Source: Pseudobutyrivibrio sp. YE44 (GTDB lineage Bacteria; Bacillota; Clostridia; Lachnospirales; Lachnospiraceae). From it: a stretch of DNA of 64,000 bases. How positions within the stretch are numbered: the first letter of the stretch is position 1; each line of letters opens with the position of its first letter. Shown piece by piece: positions 52,527 to 62,432 of the stretch. The translations under genes were made by a program, and so were the position numbers. The stretch covers positions 1 through 64,000 of the forward strand of contig NZ_FMXT01000003.1 of the NCBI RefSeq assembly GCF_900104335.1. The letters are read 5' to 3'. The notes under the pieces are model-generated. The model saw only the letters and a program-made list of their open reading frames with translations, did not search any database and was not told the DNA's origin.

Positions 52527-55500
52527 ATGAAATCTTTTTTAGAACCATTTAAATCCCTTACAGCAGTAGAGTCTCTTCGAGAGGCTCTGCGCAAGCATGG
52601 GAAGATATATGATATTACAGGGTGCGCTGATAAGGCGCACCTTATTTATGGTATAGGACATGACGTTAAGTATAAGCTTATAGTCACTAGCGATGAGCTT
52701 AAGGCTAGAGAATTATACGAGGAATATCGTTTCTTCGATAATGATGTGGTGTATTTTCCAGCTAAGGATTTTCTGTTTTATCAGTCTGATATCCGTGGAA
52801 ATGCCCTTACAAGAGAGCGTATGTGGGCTATAGAGGCTGTAATAAGCAACAGCTCGTGTACAGTTATCACCACTATTGATGCCCTTATGAATAAGCTTCC
52901 AGACGTGTCGTATTTTGAGGAAGGTGTTGTAGCTATATCAGATACGGATACTGTGGAGCTTGAGGCATTACGTCGTAAGCTTGTGGCTATGGGCTATGAG
53001 TATGTAGGAACCTGTGAGCATCCTGGAGAGTTTGCGGTTCGAGGTGGAATTATCGATGTGTATCCACTAACCTCAGATTTACCTGTTCGAATTGAACTAT
53101 GGGGGGATGAGGTGGATAGCATTCGCTCTTATGATCCTACAAATCAGAAGTCAATCGAAAACATAAATGCTGTTTTAATTTTCCCTGCAGTAGAGCTAAT
53201 ATTAAGCGCTGAGCAGGTGGAGGCAGGTCTGGCGAAAATTGAAAAAGAGCGAGATGAGCGTTATGAAGCATATCGAAAAGATATGAAAACTGAAGAGGCT
53301 TATCATCTAAAAACATATGCAGACAGAGTAGTGGAGGAAACCAGGGAGTGGGGATTAAGCCAGGAGCTGGAGACTAATCTTACATACTTCTGTGATAAGC
53401 TGGGTTCCTTTATAGATTTTATGCCTAAGGGTACCTATGTGTTTGTGGATGAGGTTCAGAAGGTAATTAATAAGGCAGAGGTAACAGCCACAGAGTTTGC
53501 TGATGCTATGACACGCCGTGTGGAAGCCGGATATATGCTTAAGGGGCAAATGGATATGTTGTACGGTGTAGAGGAGATATTTGCCCGTATTGAGAAGTAT
53601 CCTACCACCCTTATGTCGGTACTTGATGCTAAGAATAAGCTGTTAAAATCAGAAGATCACTTTAGTATTGCTGTTCAGGGAGTAAACGCCTATAACGGTA
53701 GCTTTGAGCTTCTCACAAAAGAGCTTCTACAGTATAAAAAAAGAAAGTACAAGGTTCTTTTGGTTACAAGCTCTTCTACGAAGGGTCAGCGTTTGGCCGA
53801 GGATCTGTTGGATGAAGGATTGAACGCTTATTTCACGCAGGATTTGAGTCATGAGATAAATCCTGGTGAAACTATGATATGCACAGGAAATATTAAAAGA
53901 GGGTTTGATTACCCTGATTCAGCCTTTGTAATGCTGTCTGACGGGGATATCTTTGGTCATGTCAGGAAGAAGAAAAAGCGTGTTAAAAAGTATGAAGGTG
54001 AGTCAATTTCTTCATTTTCAGATTTACATGTGGGGGATTATGTTGTTCATGAAAATTACGGTTTGGGAGTCTATAAAGGCACCGAACAGATGGAACTTGA
54101 TAGAGTCATTCGAGATTACATAAAAATCGAGTACGCCAAGGGAAGTAATCTTTATGTACTCACCAGTCAACTAGACCAGATACAAAAGTATTCTGGTCCT
54201 GATGGAAAGAAGCCTAAGCTTAATTCTTTAGGTGCAGGTACCCAGGAATGGAACAGAACCAAGCAAAAGGTACAGTCAGCCGTTGGTATTGTGGCCAAGG
54301 AATTGGTGGATTTGTACGCATTACGACAGAATACAGATGGTTTTGTATATGGTGCTGATACTGTATGGCAGAAAGAATTTGAAGAAAGCTTCCCATATGA
54401 GGAGACAGAAGGACAGCTTACTGCTATAGAGGCTGTTAAGGCAGATATGGAGTCTAAGAAGATAATGGACCGTCTTATCTGTGGAGATGTAGGCTTTGGT
54501 AAGACCGAGGTTGCTATGCGTGCGGCCTTTAAGGCAGTTCAGGAGGGCAAGCAGGTGGCTTATTTGGTTCCTACTACCATTCTTGCACAACAGCACTACA
54601 ATAACTTTGTTCAGCGTATGGGCGGTTATCCCGTAAATATAGGCCTTCTCTGTAGATTTAGAAGTGCAGCTGAGCAAAAGAAAACCATCGAAAACCTTAA
54701 AAAGGGGATGGTGGATATTGTTATTGGTACACATCGTTTGCTCTCTAAAGACGTAGAATTTAAGGATTTAGGGCTTCTAATTATAGATGAAGAGCAACGC
54801 TTTGGCGTAAACCATAAAGAACGTATTAAGCAGATGAAAAAGACAGTGGATGTGTTGTCTCTATCTGCTACTCCTATCCCTCGAACTCTTCATATGTCAT
54901 TGGTTGGAATTCGAGATATGAGCGTTTTGGATGAGGCTCCAATGGAGAGAACTCCTATTCAAACTTTTGTATTTGAATACAACGAGGAGATGGTTAGAGA
55001 GGCAATTGTGCGCGAAATGGCACGAGATGGTCAGGTTTATTACGTATTCAATCGTGTGCGTGGCATACAGGATATGGCGGCAGAAATCGAGAGGTTGGTT
55101 CCAGAGTCAACTGTCGGCTATATTCATGGCCAAATGACAGAGGCCAAAGTAGAAGATGTGATGATGCAGTTCATAAATCATGAAATCGATGTGTTGGTGG
55201 CTACCACAATCATCGAAATTGGTCTTGATATATCAAATGTAAACACTATTATCATCCATGATTCAGATAATATGGGTCTGTCCCAGCTTTATCAGCTAAG
55301 GGGACGTGTTGGCCGAAGCAACAGAACAGCTTATGCCTTCTTAATGTATAAGAGAGATAAGATGCTTAAAGAGGTTGCAGAGAAGAGACTGGCGGCTATT
55401 AAGGAGTTTACGGACCTTGGTTCAGGCTTCAAGATTGCCATGCGAGACCTGGAGATTCGTGGTGCTGGAAACCTACTTGGTGTTGAACAACACGGAAATA

Positions 55501-56051
55501 TGACAGCAGTAGGTTACGATCTTTATTGTAAGATGCTTAACGAAGCCGTAAAGAAGGAAAAGGGCGAGGTTAAGGAAGACAGCTTTAATACCCAGGTTGA
55601 TATTAATATCGAGGCTTATCTTCCAGATACCTATGTTTCCAATGAGGAGCAGCGAATCGATATTTACAAGCGAATTGCAGCTATTTCCTCTGAAGAAGAT
55701 AGGGATGATATGCTGGATGAGCTTGTGGATCGTTTTGGAGAGCCAAAGAGGTGCGTACAGAATCTTATTTGGGTGGCGATGTTGCGTGTAAAGGCTCACG
55801 ATGCCTATGTTTCTTCTATTGAGCAGAAGGGAGATATTATCCGCATTGTAATGTACGAAAAGGCAAAGATAGATATTGGACAGATTCCTGCATTGTTGGA
55901 GAGAAACAATCCGCATATTACCTTTGCGGCAGATCCTAAGAATCCAGCTTTCGTATTTAATACAAGGGCAAACACTAGAATTAAGCCAAATGAAGTTTAC
56001 GATTATCTGCAGGATTTCTTATTAGACCTAAAGACTTTGAAGGATGATTGA
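52527..56051 (+). CDS. mfd: transcription-repair coupling factor
   Basis: Removes RNA polymerase stalled at DNA damage and recruits the UvrABC nuclease. 1,174 residues, full length. The UvrB-like N-terminal half (FPAKDFLFYQSDI, EFAVRGGIIDVYP) is followed by the polymerase-interaction domain (LHVGDYVVHENYGLGVYKG) and the RecG-like translocase with Walker A GDVGFGKTE (653-661), DEEQ box (754), SATPIPRTLHMS, and TTIIEIGLDISNVNTIIIHDS. The TRCF C-terminal domain is present. No clear ribosome binding site precedes the ATG. A strong promoter overlaps its stop codon. No terminator separates it from the genes upstream. Confidence 0.97.
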   Translation: MKSFLEPFKSLTAVESLREALRKHGKIYDITGCADKAHLIYGIGHDVKYKLIVTSDELKARELYEEYRFFDNDVVYFPAKDFLFYQSDIRGNALTRERMWAIEAVISNSSCTVITTIDALMNKLPDVSYFEEGVVAISDTDTVELEALRRKLVAMGYEYVGTCEHPGEFAVRGGIIDVYPLTSDLPVRIELWGDEVDSIRSYDPTNQKSIENINAVLIFPAVELILSAEQVEAGLAKIEKERDERYEAYRKDMKTEEAYHLKTYADRVVEETREWGLSQELETNLTYFCDKLGSFIDFMPKGTYVFVDEVQKVINKAEVTATEFADAMTRRVEAGYMLKGQMDMLYGVEEIFARIEKYPTTLMSVLDAKNKLLKSEDHFSIAVQGVNAYNGSFELLTKELLQYKKRKYKVLLVTSSSTKGQRLAEDLLDEGLNAYFTQDLSHEINPGETMICTGNIKRGFDYPDSAFVMLSDGDIFGHVRKKKKRVKKYEGESISSFSDLHVGDYVVHENYGLGVYKGTEQMELDRVIRDYIKIEYAKGSNLYVLTSQLDQIQKYSGPDGKKPKLNSLGAGTQEWNRTKQKVQSAVGIVAKELVDLYALRQNTDGFVYGADTVWQKEFEESFPYEETEGQLTAIEAVKADMESKKIMDRLICGDVGFGKTEVAMRAAFKAVQEGKQVAYLVPTTILAQQHYNNFVQRMGGYPVNIGLLCRFRSAAEQKKTIENLKKGMVDIVIGTHRLLSKDVEFKDLGLLIIDEEQRFGVNHKERIKQMKKTVDVLSLSATPIPRTLHMSLVGIRDMSVLDEAPMERTPIQTFVFEYNEEMVREAIVREMARDGQVYYVFNRVRGIQDMAAEIERLVPESTVGYIHGQMTEAKVEDVMMQFINHEIDVLVATTIIEIGLDISNVNTIIIHDSDNMGLSQLYQLRGRVGRSNRTAYAFLMYKRDKMLKEVAEKRLAAIKEFTDLGSGFKIAMRDLEIRGAGNLLGVEQHGNMTAVGYDLYCKMLNEAVKKEKGEVKEDSFNTQVDINIEAYLPDTYVSNEEQRIDIYKRIAAISSEEDRDDMLDELVDRFGEPKRCVQNLIWVAMLRVKAHDAYVSSIEQKGDIIRIVMYEKAKIDIGQIPALLERNNPHITFAADPKNPAFVFNTRANTRIKPNEVYDYLQDFLLDLKTLKDD

Positions 56052-56076
56052 ATTAACCCTTATAATTAATTATAAT
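56048..56076 (+). promoter_or_regulatory. promoter of the prsA-ABC-murA operon
   Basis: TTGAAT (56048-56053), sharing bases with the mfd stop codon, and TATAAT (56071-56076) with a 17-bp spacer. A perfect 16-bp AT palindrome (56060-56075) overlaps the -10 box. Confidence 0.7.
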
Positions 56077-56136
56077 TAAAAGGCTTGAGAAAATAATTGG
56101 GGAGGCGGTTACATTAGCCCCAAGGAGGAAGTAATA

Positions 56137-57342
56137 ATGAATAATACTAGATTAAAGTCAGCAGGAATTGCAGCACTTTCAGCTGCTGTTCTTTTCACAG
56201 GATGTGGAAAGCTTGACTCAGATGCAACACTTGTAACAATTAAGAATGGAGACGCTACTGATACCATTAGTCTTGGGTATGCTAATTTCGCTGCTAGATA
56301 TCAGCAGTCAATGTATGACCAGTTTCTTTTAGGTTACTATGGCGAGGATATGTGGAGCCAGGATATGTCAGGAAAGGGCTCAACACTTGAAGAGGAAACA
56401 AAAGACGGAGTTCTTACAGAGCTTGAAGAGCAGTACTTAGCAAAGTGTCATACAAGAGATTATAAGATTAAGCTTTCAGAGGACCAGGAAAAGGCAATCG
56501 ATGAAGCTGCAAAGAAGTTTATGTCTGATAACTCTAAGGAAACCATTGAAGCAATGGGCGCTACAGAGGAATATGTAAAGCAGTATCTTGAGAGCAGAAC
56601 TTACTATACATATGTAAGTAATGCTGCTAAGGAGCAGTTAGGCGCTGACATTACAGAAGATGATTGCTGGATGCGTACCTTCACATACGCGGTGTTTGAA
56701 ACAACTGGAAAGAAGGACGAAGAAGGCAACGTTACTGAGTATACAGAGGATGAGATTGCAAATCTTAAGAAGGATGCTGAGGAATTAGCAGCAGCTAAGG
56801 ATTTCACAGCACAGGCTGAAAAGCTTGGTGTTACAACAACTCCTTATTCATATCTTAAGGGTGAGACAGAGGATTCTACAGTGGATATGAGCATTATCAC
56901 TGCAGCTGAGGCCCTTAAGGAAGGGGAGGTTTCAGCTGTTATCGAAGTTGATGGTGTAGGTTACTACGTACTTAAGCTTGATAAGGATCATGACGAGGAT
57001 GCTTCTACAAACAAGAAGGAAAGCCTTGAGTCAGAAGCCTTTACAAAGCTTATGGATAAGTGGAAAGAGTCAATCACATGGAAGGTTGACGAAGAGCTCT
57101 GGAAAGAAGTTAAGTTTGATACTCTTTTCAAAGCTGTAGAGAAGGAAGAAACTGAAGAGCCAGCTGAAGAGACTACAACAGAAGAGACAACCGAGAAAAA
57201 AACTGAAGAGACAACTTCAGAAGAGTCTACAGAAGCAGAGTCTGAGGAAAAGACTGAAGATAAAACAGAAGAAAAAACTGAGGAGAGCACTGAGGATTCT
57301 GAGCAGACAGAGGATGCAAGTGAAGAATCAGATGCAAATTAA
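56137..57342 (+). CDS. PrsA-like foldase lipoprotein (SurA/PPIase type)
   Basis: 401 residues. Lipoprotein signal with FTGC, lipidated Cys about residue 23. The body follows the PrsA/SurA plan: an N-terminal helical chaperone part (about 45-180) and a region (about 195-295) where a parvulin domain would lie: WMRTFTYAVFETTGKKDEE...FTAQAEKLGVTTTPYSYLKG...MSIITAAEALKEGEVSAVIEVDGVGYYVLKLDK, the last part being the typical parvulin end. The final 65 residues are an extremely Glu/Thr/Ser-rich tail. It probably helps exported proteins fold outside the membrane. GGAGG precedes the ATG. Confidence 0.85.
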   Translation: MNNTRLKSAGIAALSAAVLFTGCGKLDSDATLVTIKNGDATDTISLGYANFAARYQQSMYDQFLLGYYGEDMWSQDMSGKGSTLEEETKDGVLTELEEQYLAKCHTRDYKIKLSEDQEKAIDEAAKKFMSDNSKETIEAMGATEEYVKQYLESRTYYTYVSNAAKEQLGADITEDDCWMRTFTYAVFETTGKKDEEGNVTEYTEDEIANLKKDAEELAAAKDFTAQAEKLGVTTTPYSYLKGETEDSTVDMSIITAAEALKEGEVSAVIEVDGVGYYVLKLDKDHDEDASTNKKESLESEAFTKLMDKWKESITWKVDEELWKEVKFDTLFKAVEKEETEEPAEETTTEETTEKKTEETTSEESTEAESEEKTEDKTEEKTEESTEDSEQTEDASEESDAN

Positions 57343-57345
57343 AAA

Positions 57346-59097
57346 ATGAATTTTATTATTTCCTATGTAAAGAAATATAAATTCAGAGCAATATTAGCCC
57401 CACTTTTCAAAATGTTAGAGGCCATATTTGAGTTATTGGTTCCCCTTGTGATGGCAGCCATCATCAACAAGGGAATCGGAAACTCAGATACCCACTACAT
57501 CCTTGAGATGAGTGGGGTTTTATTGTTTCTGGCTGTAGTTGGACTGGTATTTTCAATAACAGCCCAATACTTTAGCGCCTACGTGGCTGTGCATTCGGCT
57601 GCCGAGATTCGAAGAGATTTGTTTGAAAAGATATTAGGACTGTCTCAAGGTACTAAAGATAGGATTGGTGAAGAGGTGTTAACTACTCGTATCACCAACG
57701 ATATAAATCAGATTCAAAATGCCATAAATATGGTTTTAAGACTGTTTTTGCGCTCGCCATTTATTGTGGCAGGTGCGACAATCATGGCGTTTATCGTGGA
57801 TGTTAAATCCACACTTACTTTTTTGATTGTTGTCGGGCTTTTATCGTTGATTGTGTATTTCATAATGAAATATACACTTCCAAGATACAAAGCTATTGCT
57901 GCTAAGCTTGAAAAAGTTCTTCACGCAACCTCAGAAAATTTGGCTGGTGCCAGAGTTCTTAGGGCCTTCTGTCAAACTGATGAGGAAAAGGCTGGCTTCC
58001 AAGAAAAAACTGCTACTCTGGCTAACATGCAAATTGCTACAGGTAAAATCTCTGCACTTCTGAATCCAGTAACCTATGTTGTGGTAAATATCGGTATTGT
58101 AGGTTTAATCTATGTGGCTATGGGCCGTGTAGATTCGGGTGTTTTAAAGCAGGGTGATGTGGTTGCTCTTGTTAATTATATGGGGCAAATCCTTATTGAA
58201 TTGATTAAGCTTGCAAACCTTATTGTGCTTTTGATGAAAGCGTTTCCTTCTGCTGACCGTGTTCAGGAGATAATGGAAATGAAATCTGATGAGCGTTGCC
58301 AAGAAAAATACGGAGATGGTGAGCTGATTATCGGTGGATCGAAGCCTCTTGGTTCTCTTTCTCTTAAACATGTTTCCTTTAGCTATAATGGGAGCGCTGA
58401 TATGGATCTTGAAGATATTAATCTTGAGATTCCTGCTGGTTCTACTCTTGGTATTATCGGTGGAACTGGCTCTGGAAAGAGCACCTTACTTAAGCTTTTG
58501 AATCATACTTACGAAGCAACATCTGGTGTTGTTGAGTTGAACGGACAGGATGTTCGTAAGATTGATGATAGCACTTTGGCTTGGGACTTTGGAATTGTAC
58601 CTCAGAAGGCAGTTTTGCTTTCAGGAACAATCAGAAGTAACCTTACAATGAAGGAAACAGAAGCATCTGATGATGAAATTATATCAGCACTTAATATCTC
58701 GCAATCGTTGGAATTTGTTTCAACGAAAGAAGGGCAGATTGATGCTACTGTAGTTGCAAAAGGAGCCAACTTCTCAGGTGGACAGCGCCAGAGATTGACC
58801 ATTGCGAGAGCTTTAGTGGGAAGGCCTAAGATATTGATTTTAGACGATTCTGCCAGTGCACTGGACCTTGGAACAGAGGCAAAATTAAAGAAGGCTTTAA
58901 CTCAGTTGAGCTGGAAACCAACTATAATTATCGTTTCACAGCGTGCATCCTCTGTAAAAGGGCTAGATCAGATATTAGTATTGGATGACGGCAAATGTGT
59001 AGGACTTGGAACCCATGAACAGCTTATAGAAAGCTGTGAGACCTACCAGGAGATATATTATTGTCAATATCCTAGAGAGGAGGCAAGCGGTGAATAA
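57346..59097 (+). CDS. second heterodimeric ABC exporter, degenerate-site subunit
   Basis: 583-residue half-exporter with six membrane helices and a nucleotide-binding domain. Walker A is canonical, GGTGSGKST (372-380), the signature FSGGQ, and Walker B ILDD with Asp 501 replacing the catalytic Glu. It pairs with the next gene, whose start overlaps its end. It begins 3 nt after the PrsA-like gene and I see no good ribosome binding site, so it probably depends on translation of prsA. It resembles the exporter at 10133-13806 in design but not closely in sequence. Substrate unknown. Confidence 0.93.
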   Translation: MNFIISYVKKYKFRAILAPLFKMLEAIFELLVPLVMAAIINKGIGNSDTHYILEMSGVLLFLAVVGLVFSITAQYFSAYVAVHSAAEIRRDLFEKILGLSQGTKDRIGEEVLTTRITNDINQIQNAINMVLRLFLRSPFIVAGATIMAFIVDVKSTLTFLIVVGLLSLIVYFIMKYTLPRYKAIAAKLEKVLHATSENLAGARVLRAFCQTDEEKAGFQEKTATLANMQIATGKISALLNPVTYVVVNIGIVGLIYVAMGRVDSGVLKQGDVVALVNYMGQILIELIKLANLIVLLMKAFPSADRVQEIMEMKSDERCQEKYGDGELIIGGSKPLGSLSLKHVSFSYNGSADMDLEDINLEIPAGSTLGIIGGTGSGKSTLLKLLNHTYEATSGVVELNGQDVRKIDDSTLAWDFGIVPQKAVLLSGTIRSNLTMKETEASDDEIISALNISQSLEFVSTKEGQIDATVVAKGANFSGGQRQRLTIARALVGRPKILILDDSASALDLGTEAKLKKALTQLSWKPTIIIVSQRASSVKGLDQILVLDDGKCVGLGTHEQLIESCETYQEIYYCQYPREEASGE

Positions 59098-60826
59098 TAA
59101 GTCTCAATCTAAGATATTAAATCGTATTTTAATGGAATTGCGTGTTTATAGCTTTAATATTATCATTTCTATTTTATGTGCAATGACCACTGTATATTTG
59201 ACTTTACGTATACCAATTCTTACAGGACGAGCTGTGGATTGTATAGTTAAAGCAGGGGAAATAGATTATGATTCCTTAATATCTGTATTAAAGGAAATGA
59301 CCGTTATTGTTTCGTTAACCTTTGTTTCTCAGTGGGTTATGAGTAGAATAAATAACCGTATAACCTACAATATTACAAAGAATCTTAGGGATAGAGCCTT
59401 TGGAAGGCTTCAAAATATGAAGCTTGCAGAGATTGATAGCCATCCTCATGGTGATTATGTCAGCCGAATTGTTTCAGATGCTGACACCTTTGCAGATGGC
59501 CTTTTAATGGGCTTTACTCAGCTTTTTACAGGTGTTCTCACAATCCTTGGAACCATATATTTTATGGTGATGATTTCTTGGAAGATAGCGTTGATTGTCA
59601 TCATTGCCACACCATTATCGTTGTTGTTAGCAAAGTTTATTTCCAGCAGAACCTACTCGTTCTTTGGAAAGCAGGCAAAACTTCGTGGTGCAGAAACTTC
59701 TTATATAGAAGAAATCATCCTCAATAAGAATATTGTTCGCAATATGAATTATGAAGGTCATGCTCTTGATAAGTTTGAAGAAATGAATGATGAGCTTACA
59801 GATGCAGCAATGAAGGCTACCTTTTATTCTTCTATTGTAAATCCAAGCACCAGATTAATTAATAATCTGATATATGCTTCGGTAGGTGTTTTTGGTGGAT
59901 TGATGGCAATCTCCGGAGGCATCACTGTAGGTGGTCTTACCAGCTTTTTGTCATATGCAAGCACCTATGGAAAGCCATTTAATGAAATCTCTGGTGTTGT
60001 TACTGAATTCCAGAATGCCATAGCTTGTGCAGGTCGTCTTTTTGAGATGATTGATGCAGAGGTTGAGGTTAACGAGGGGCAGGAGAGTATAGATGGCGCA
60101 AGAGGAGCTATTGAATTTAAAGATGTAAGTTTCTCCTATGATAAGAGCAAAAAGCTTATAGAACACCTGAATCTAAAGGTTGAGCCAGGACAGAGAGTTG
60201 CAATTGTTGGTCCTACAGGAGCAGGCAAAAGTACAATCATTAATCTCCTAATGAGATTTTATGATATTGATGGTGGTCAGATTCTTATAGATGGCAAAAA
60301 TATAAAAGACATTGAGCTTGATAATCTGAGAAGCAACTTTGGAATGGTGCTTCAAGAAACCTGGCTGAAGAATGCTACTGTTAAGGAGAATCTTAAGATG
60401 GCTAGTCCGAATGCTACAGACGATGAAATTGTAGCAGCGGCAAAGGCAACACATGCTCACAGCTTTATAAAGCGCATGCCTTATGGCTATGACACTGTTA
60501 TCTCCGGAGATAATGGATCCTTGTCACAGGGACAAATGCAGCTACTTTGTATCACCAGGGTAATGCTAAATATCCCACCAATGCTTATTTTGGACGAGGC
60601 AACCTCATCAATTGATACACGAACTGAACAGAAAATTCAGTCAGCTTTCAATAAAATGATGAAAGGTAGAACTACTTTCGTTGTAGCTCACAGACTTTCC
60701 ACTATCCGCGAGGCGGACGTGATTTTATTCGTCAAAGATGGACAGATTGTGGAGCAGGGTAATCACTCAGAATTGTTGCATAAAGACGGATATTATGCTA
60801 AATTATATCGGAGTCAAATCGAATAG
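59090..60826 (+). CDS. second heterodimeric ABC exporter, catalytic subunit
   Basis: 578 residues from a GTG preceded by GAGAGGAGG; the frame is open 54 bp upstream into the partner gene, but that start has no such site. Six membrane helices, then Walker A GPTGAGKST (374-382), signature LSQGQ and Walker B ILDE with the catalytic Glu 503. The coding overlap with the partner is 8 bp, consistent with coupled synthesis. No extra domain is present, unlike the 636-residue subunit of the first exporter. Confidence 0.93.
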   Translation: MNNKSQSKILNRILMELRVYSFNIIISILCAMTTVYLTLRIPILTGRAVDCIVKAGEIDYDSLISVLKEMTVIVSLTFVSQWVMSRINNRITYNITKNLRDRAFGRLQNMKLAEIDSHPHGDYVSRIVSDADTFADGLLMGFTQLFTGVLTILGTIYFMVMISWKIALIVIIATPLSLLLAKFISSRTYSFFGKQAKLRGAETSYIEEIILNKNIVRNMNYEGHALDKFEEMNDELTDAAMKATFYSSIVNPSTRLINNLIYASVGVFGGLMAISGGITVGGLTSFLSYASTYGKPFNEISGVVTEFQNAIACAGRLFEMIDAEVEVNEGQESIDGARGAIEFKDVSFSYDKSKKLIEHLNLKVEPGQRVAIVGPTGAGKSTIINLLMRFYDIDGGQILIDGKNIKDIELDNLRSNFGMVLQETWLKNATVKENLKMASPNATDDEIVAAAKATHAHSFIKRMPYGYDTVISGDNGSLSQGQMQLLCITRVMLNIPPMLILDEATSSIDTRTEQKIQSAFNKMMKGRTTFVVAHRLSTIREADVILFVKDGQIVEQGNHSELLHKDGYYAKLYRSQIE

Positions 60827-60880
60827 GGATAACTATGCCCTTTTTTAGATTTTAGAGAGAATTAGATTGTAGGAGACAAT

Positions 60881-62176
60881 ATGGAGCAGTATGTGATTAA
60901 GGGCGGCACTGCGCTTTCTGGAGAGGTAGAAATCAGTGGTGCCAAGAACGCAGCTCTCGGAATTTTGGCTGGCGCTATTATGGCCAACGAGACTGTAACA
61001 ATTGAAAATCTGCCAAATGTAAAAGATATAAATGTACTTATCGGAGCAATTGAAGACATTGGCGCTTCAGTTAACCGTGTAGATGAGCACACAGTTGAAA
61101 TTAATGGTTCAAGCATATCTAGACTTTCAGTAGATTATGAATACATTAAAAAGATTCGTGCTTCTTATTATTTAATGGGAGCACTTCTTGGAAAATATAA
61201 GAGCGCAGAGGTTGCACTTCCAGGTGGATGCCTTATTGGTTCAAGACCAATCGACTTACATGTTAAGGGTCTTAAGGCTCTTGGCGCTAATGTAGATGTA
61301 TCTTATGGTCTTTGGTCAGCTAGAGCAGACAGACTCGCAGGTAGCCATATTTATCTTGATAAGGTATCAGTAGGTGCCACTATCAATATTATGCTTGCAG
61401 CTGTTCTTGCAGAGGGCAAGACTACCATTGAAAATGCAGCCAAGGAGCCACACGTAGTTGATGTTGCTTCTTTCCTTAACAGTATGGGAGCTAATATCCG
61501 TGGTGCAGGTACTGATGTGATTCGTATCGTCGGTGTTCCAGCGCTTCACGGCACAACTTACGCAGTTATTCCAGATCAGATTGAGGCTGGTACATATATG
61601 TGCGCAGCTGCAGCTACTCACGGTGATGTTCTTGTTAAGAACGTTATCCCTAAGCATTTGGAGGCTACATCTGCAAAGCTTATTGAAGCGGGTTGTCTCA
61701 TAGAGGAATATGATGATGCAGTTCGTGTAGTTGCAAAGGGTCGTAAGCTTACAAAGACACATGTTACTACCTTACCATACCCTGGATTCCCTACAGATAT
61801 GCAGCCTGAAATTACTGCAGTTCTTGGAATCGCTGATGGTACAAGTACAGTTACAGAGTCTATCTTTGAGAATCGTTTCAAATATGTTGATGAGCTTGCT
61901 CGCATGGGCGCAAACATTAAGGTTGAAAGCACAGTTGCAATCGTAACAGGTGTTGAAAGATATACTGGAGCTCAGGTTTGTGCACCAGATCTTCGTGCAG
62001 GTGCTGCTCTTATTATCGCAGGCCTTGCTGCAGATGGATTTACAGTTATTGATGATATTAAGTATATCCAGCGTGGTTATGAGGATATCATCGGAAAGCT
62101 TTCAAAGCTTGGTGCTGATATTGCAGAAGTTGATTCTGAGCACGATTTACAAAAGTTCAAGCTCAAGGTTTCTTAG
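60881..62176 (+). CDS. murA: UDP-N-acetylglucosamine 1-carboxyvinyltransferase
   Basis: First committed step of peptidoglycan synthesis, adding enolpyruvate from PEP to UDP-GlcNAc; cytosolic, 431 residues. Seen are GGTALSGEVEISGAKNAAL, LPGGCLIGSRPIDLH with the active-site Cys 117 (the residue alkylated by fosfomycin), PGFPTDMQPEI and DLRAGAALIIAGLAA. The Cys is kept, so fosfomycin sensitivity would be expected from this enzyme alone. GGAGACAAT precedes the ATG. 54 nt after the exporter operon with no clear terminator between. Firmicutes often have two murA genes; which one this is cannot be said. Confidence 0.96.
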   Translation: MEQYVIKGGTALSGEVEISGAKNAALGILAGAIMANETVTIENLPNVKDINVLIGAIEDIGASVNRVDEHTVEINGSSISRLSVDYEYIKKIRASYYLMGALLGKYKSAEVALPGGCLIGSRPIDLHVKGLKALGANVDVSYGLWSARADRLAGSHIYLDKVSVGATINIMLAAVLAEGKTTIENAAKEPHVVDVASFLNSMGANIRGAGTDVIRIVGVPALHGTTYAVIPDQIEAGTYMCAAAATHGDVLVKNVIPKHLEATSAKLIEAGCLIEEYDDAVRVVAKGRKLTKTHVTTLPYPGFPTDMQPEITAVLGIADGTSTVTESIFENRFKYVDELARMGANIKVESTVAIVTGVERYTGAQVCAPDLRAGAALIIAGLAADGFTVIDDIKYIQRGYEDIIGKLSKLGADIAEVDSEHDLQKFKLKVS

Positions 62177-62203
62177 TTTTTACGACTTAGTAAGGTGGAA
62201 TAA

Positions 62204-62425
62204 ATGGATATTACTGAAAAGATTGAAGTAGATGACTGCCCAATTTGTGGCGGTGCAGGTCTTATTGAAGAGGAAGACCATGGTTTTTATGTAGCATGTC
62301 TCGATTGTGGCAGCTACACAGGTACAGTTAGTTACAAGACTGAAGATGGAAAGCAGGAAGCAGCTGAGAAAGCTGCAATGCTTTGGAATACCGGCAAAGT
62401 AATAAACTCCGCTCCAGGTGAATAA
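62204..62425 (+). CDS. small zinc-ribbon protein, Lar-like
   Basis: 73 residues. CPICGGAGLIEEEDHGFYVACLDCGSYTGTVSYKTEDGKQEAAEKAAMLWNTGK shows two CxxC pairs (12-15 and 32-35) and ends with the A..xWN pattern of restriction-alleviation (Lar) proteins and related phage zinc ribbons. In Lar the protein modulates type I restriction; whether this one does is open, and no restriction genes are in the window. AAGGTGG precedes the ATG. 27 nt after murA, followed by a structured element and a terminator. Confidence 0.75.
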   Translation: MDITEKIEVDDCPICGGAGLIEEEDHGFYVACLDCGSYTGTVSYKTEDGKQEAAEKAAMLWNTGKVINSAPGE

Positions 62426-62432
62426 ATACTCC

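Noticed and set aside
60827-60880. Terminator between the second ABC exporter and murA
   Set aside because: There is a CCCTTTTTT run, but the only possible stem is about three G:C pairs, too weak to call.
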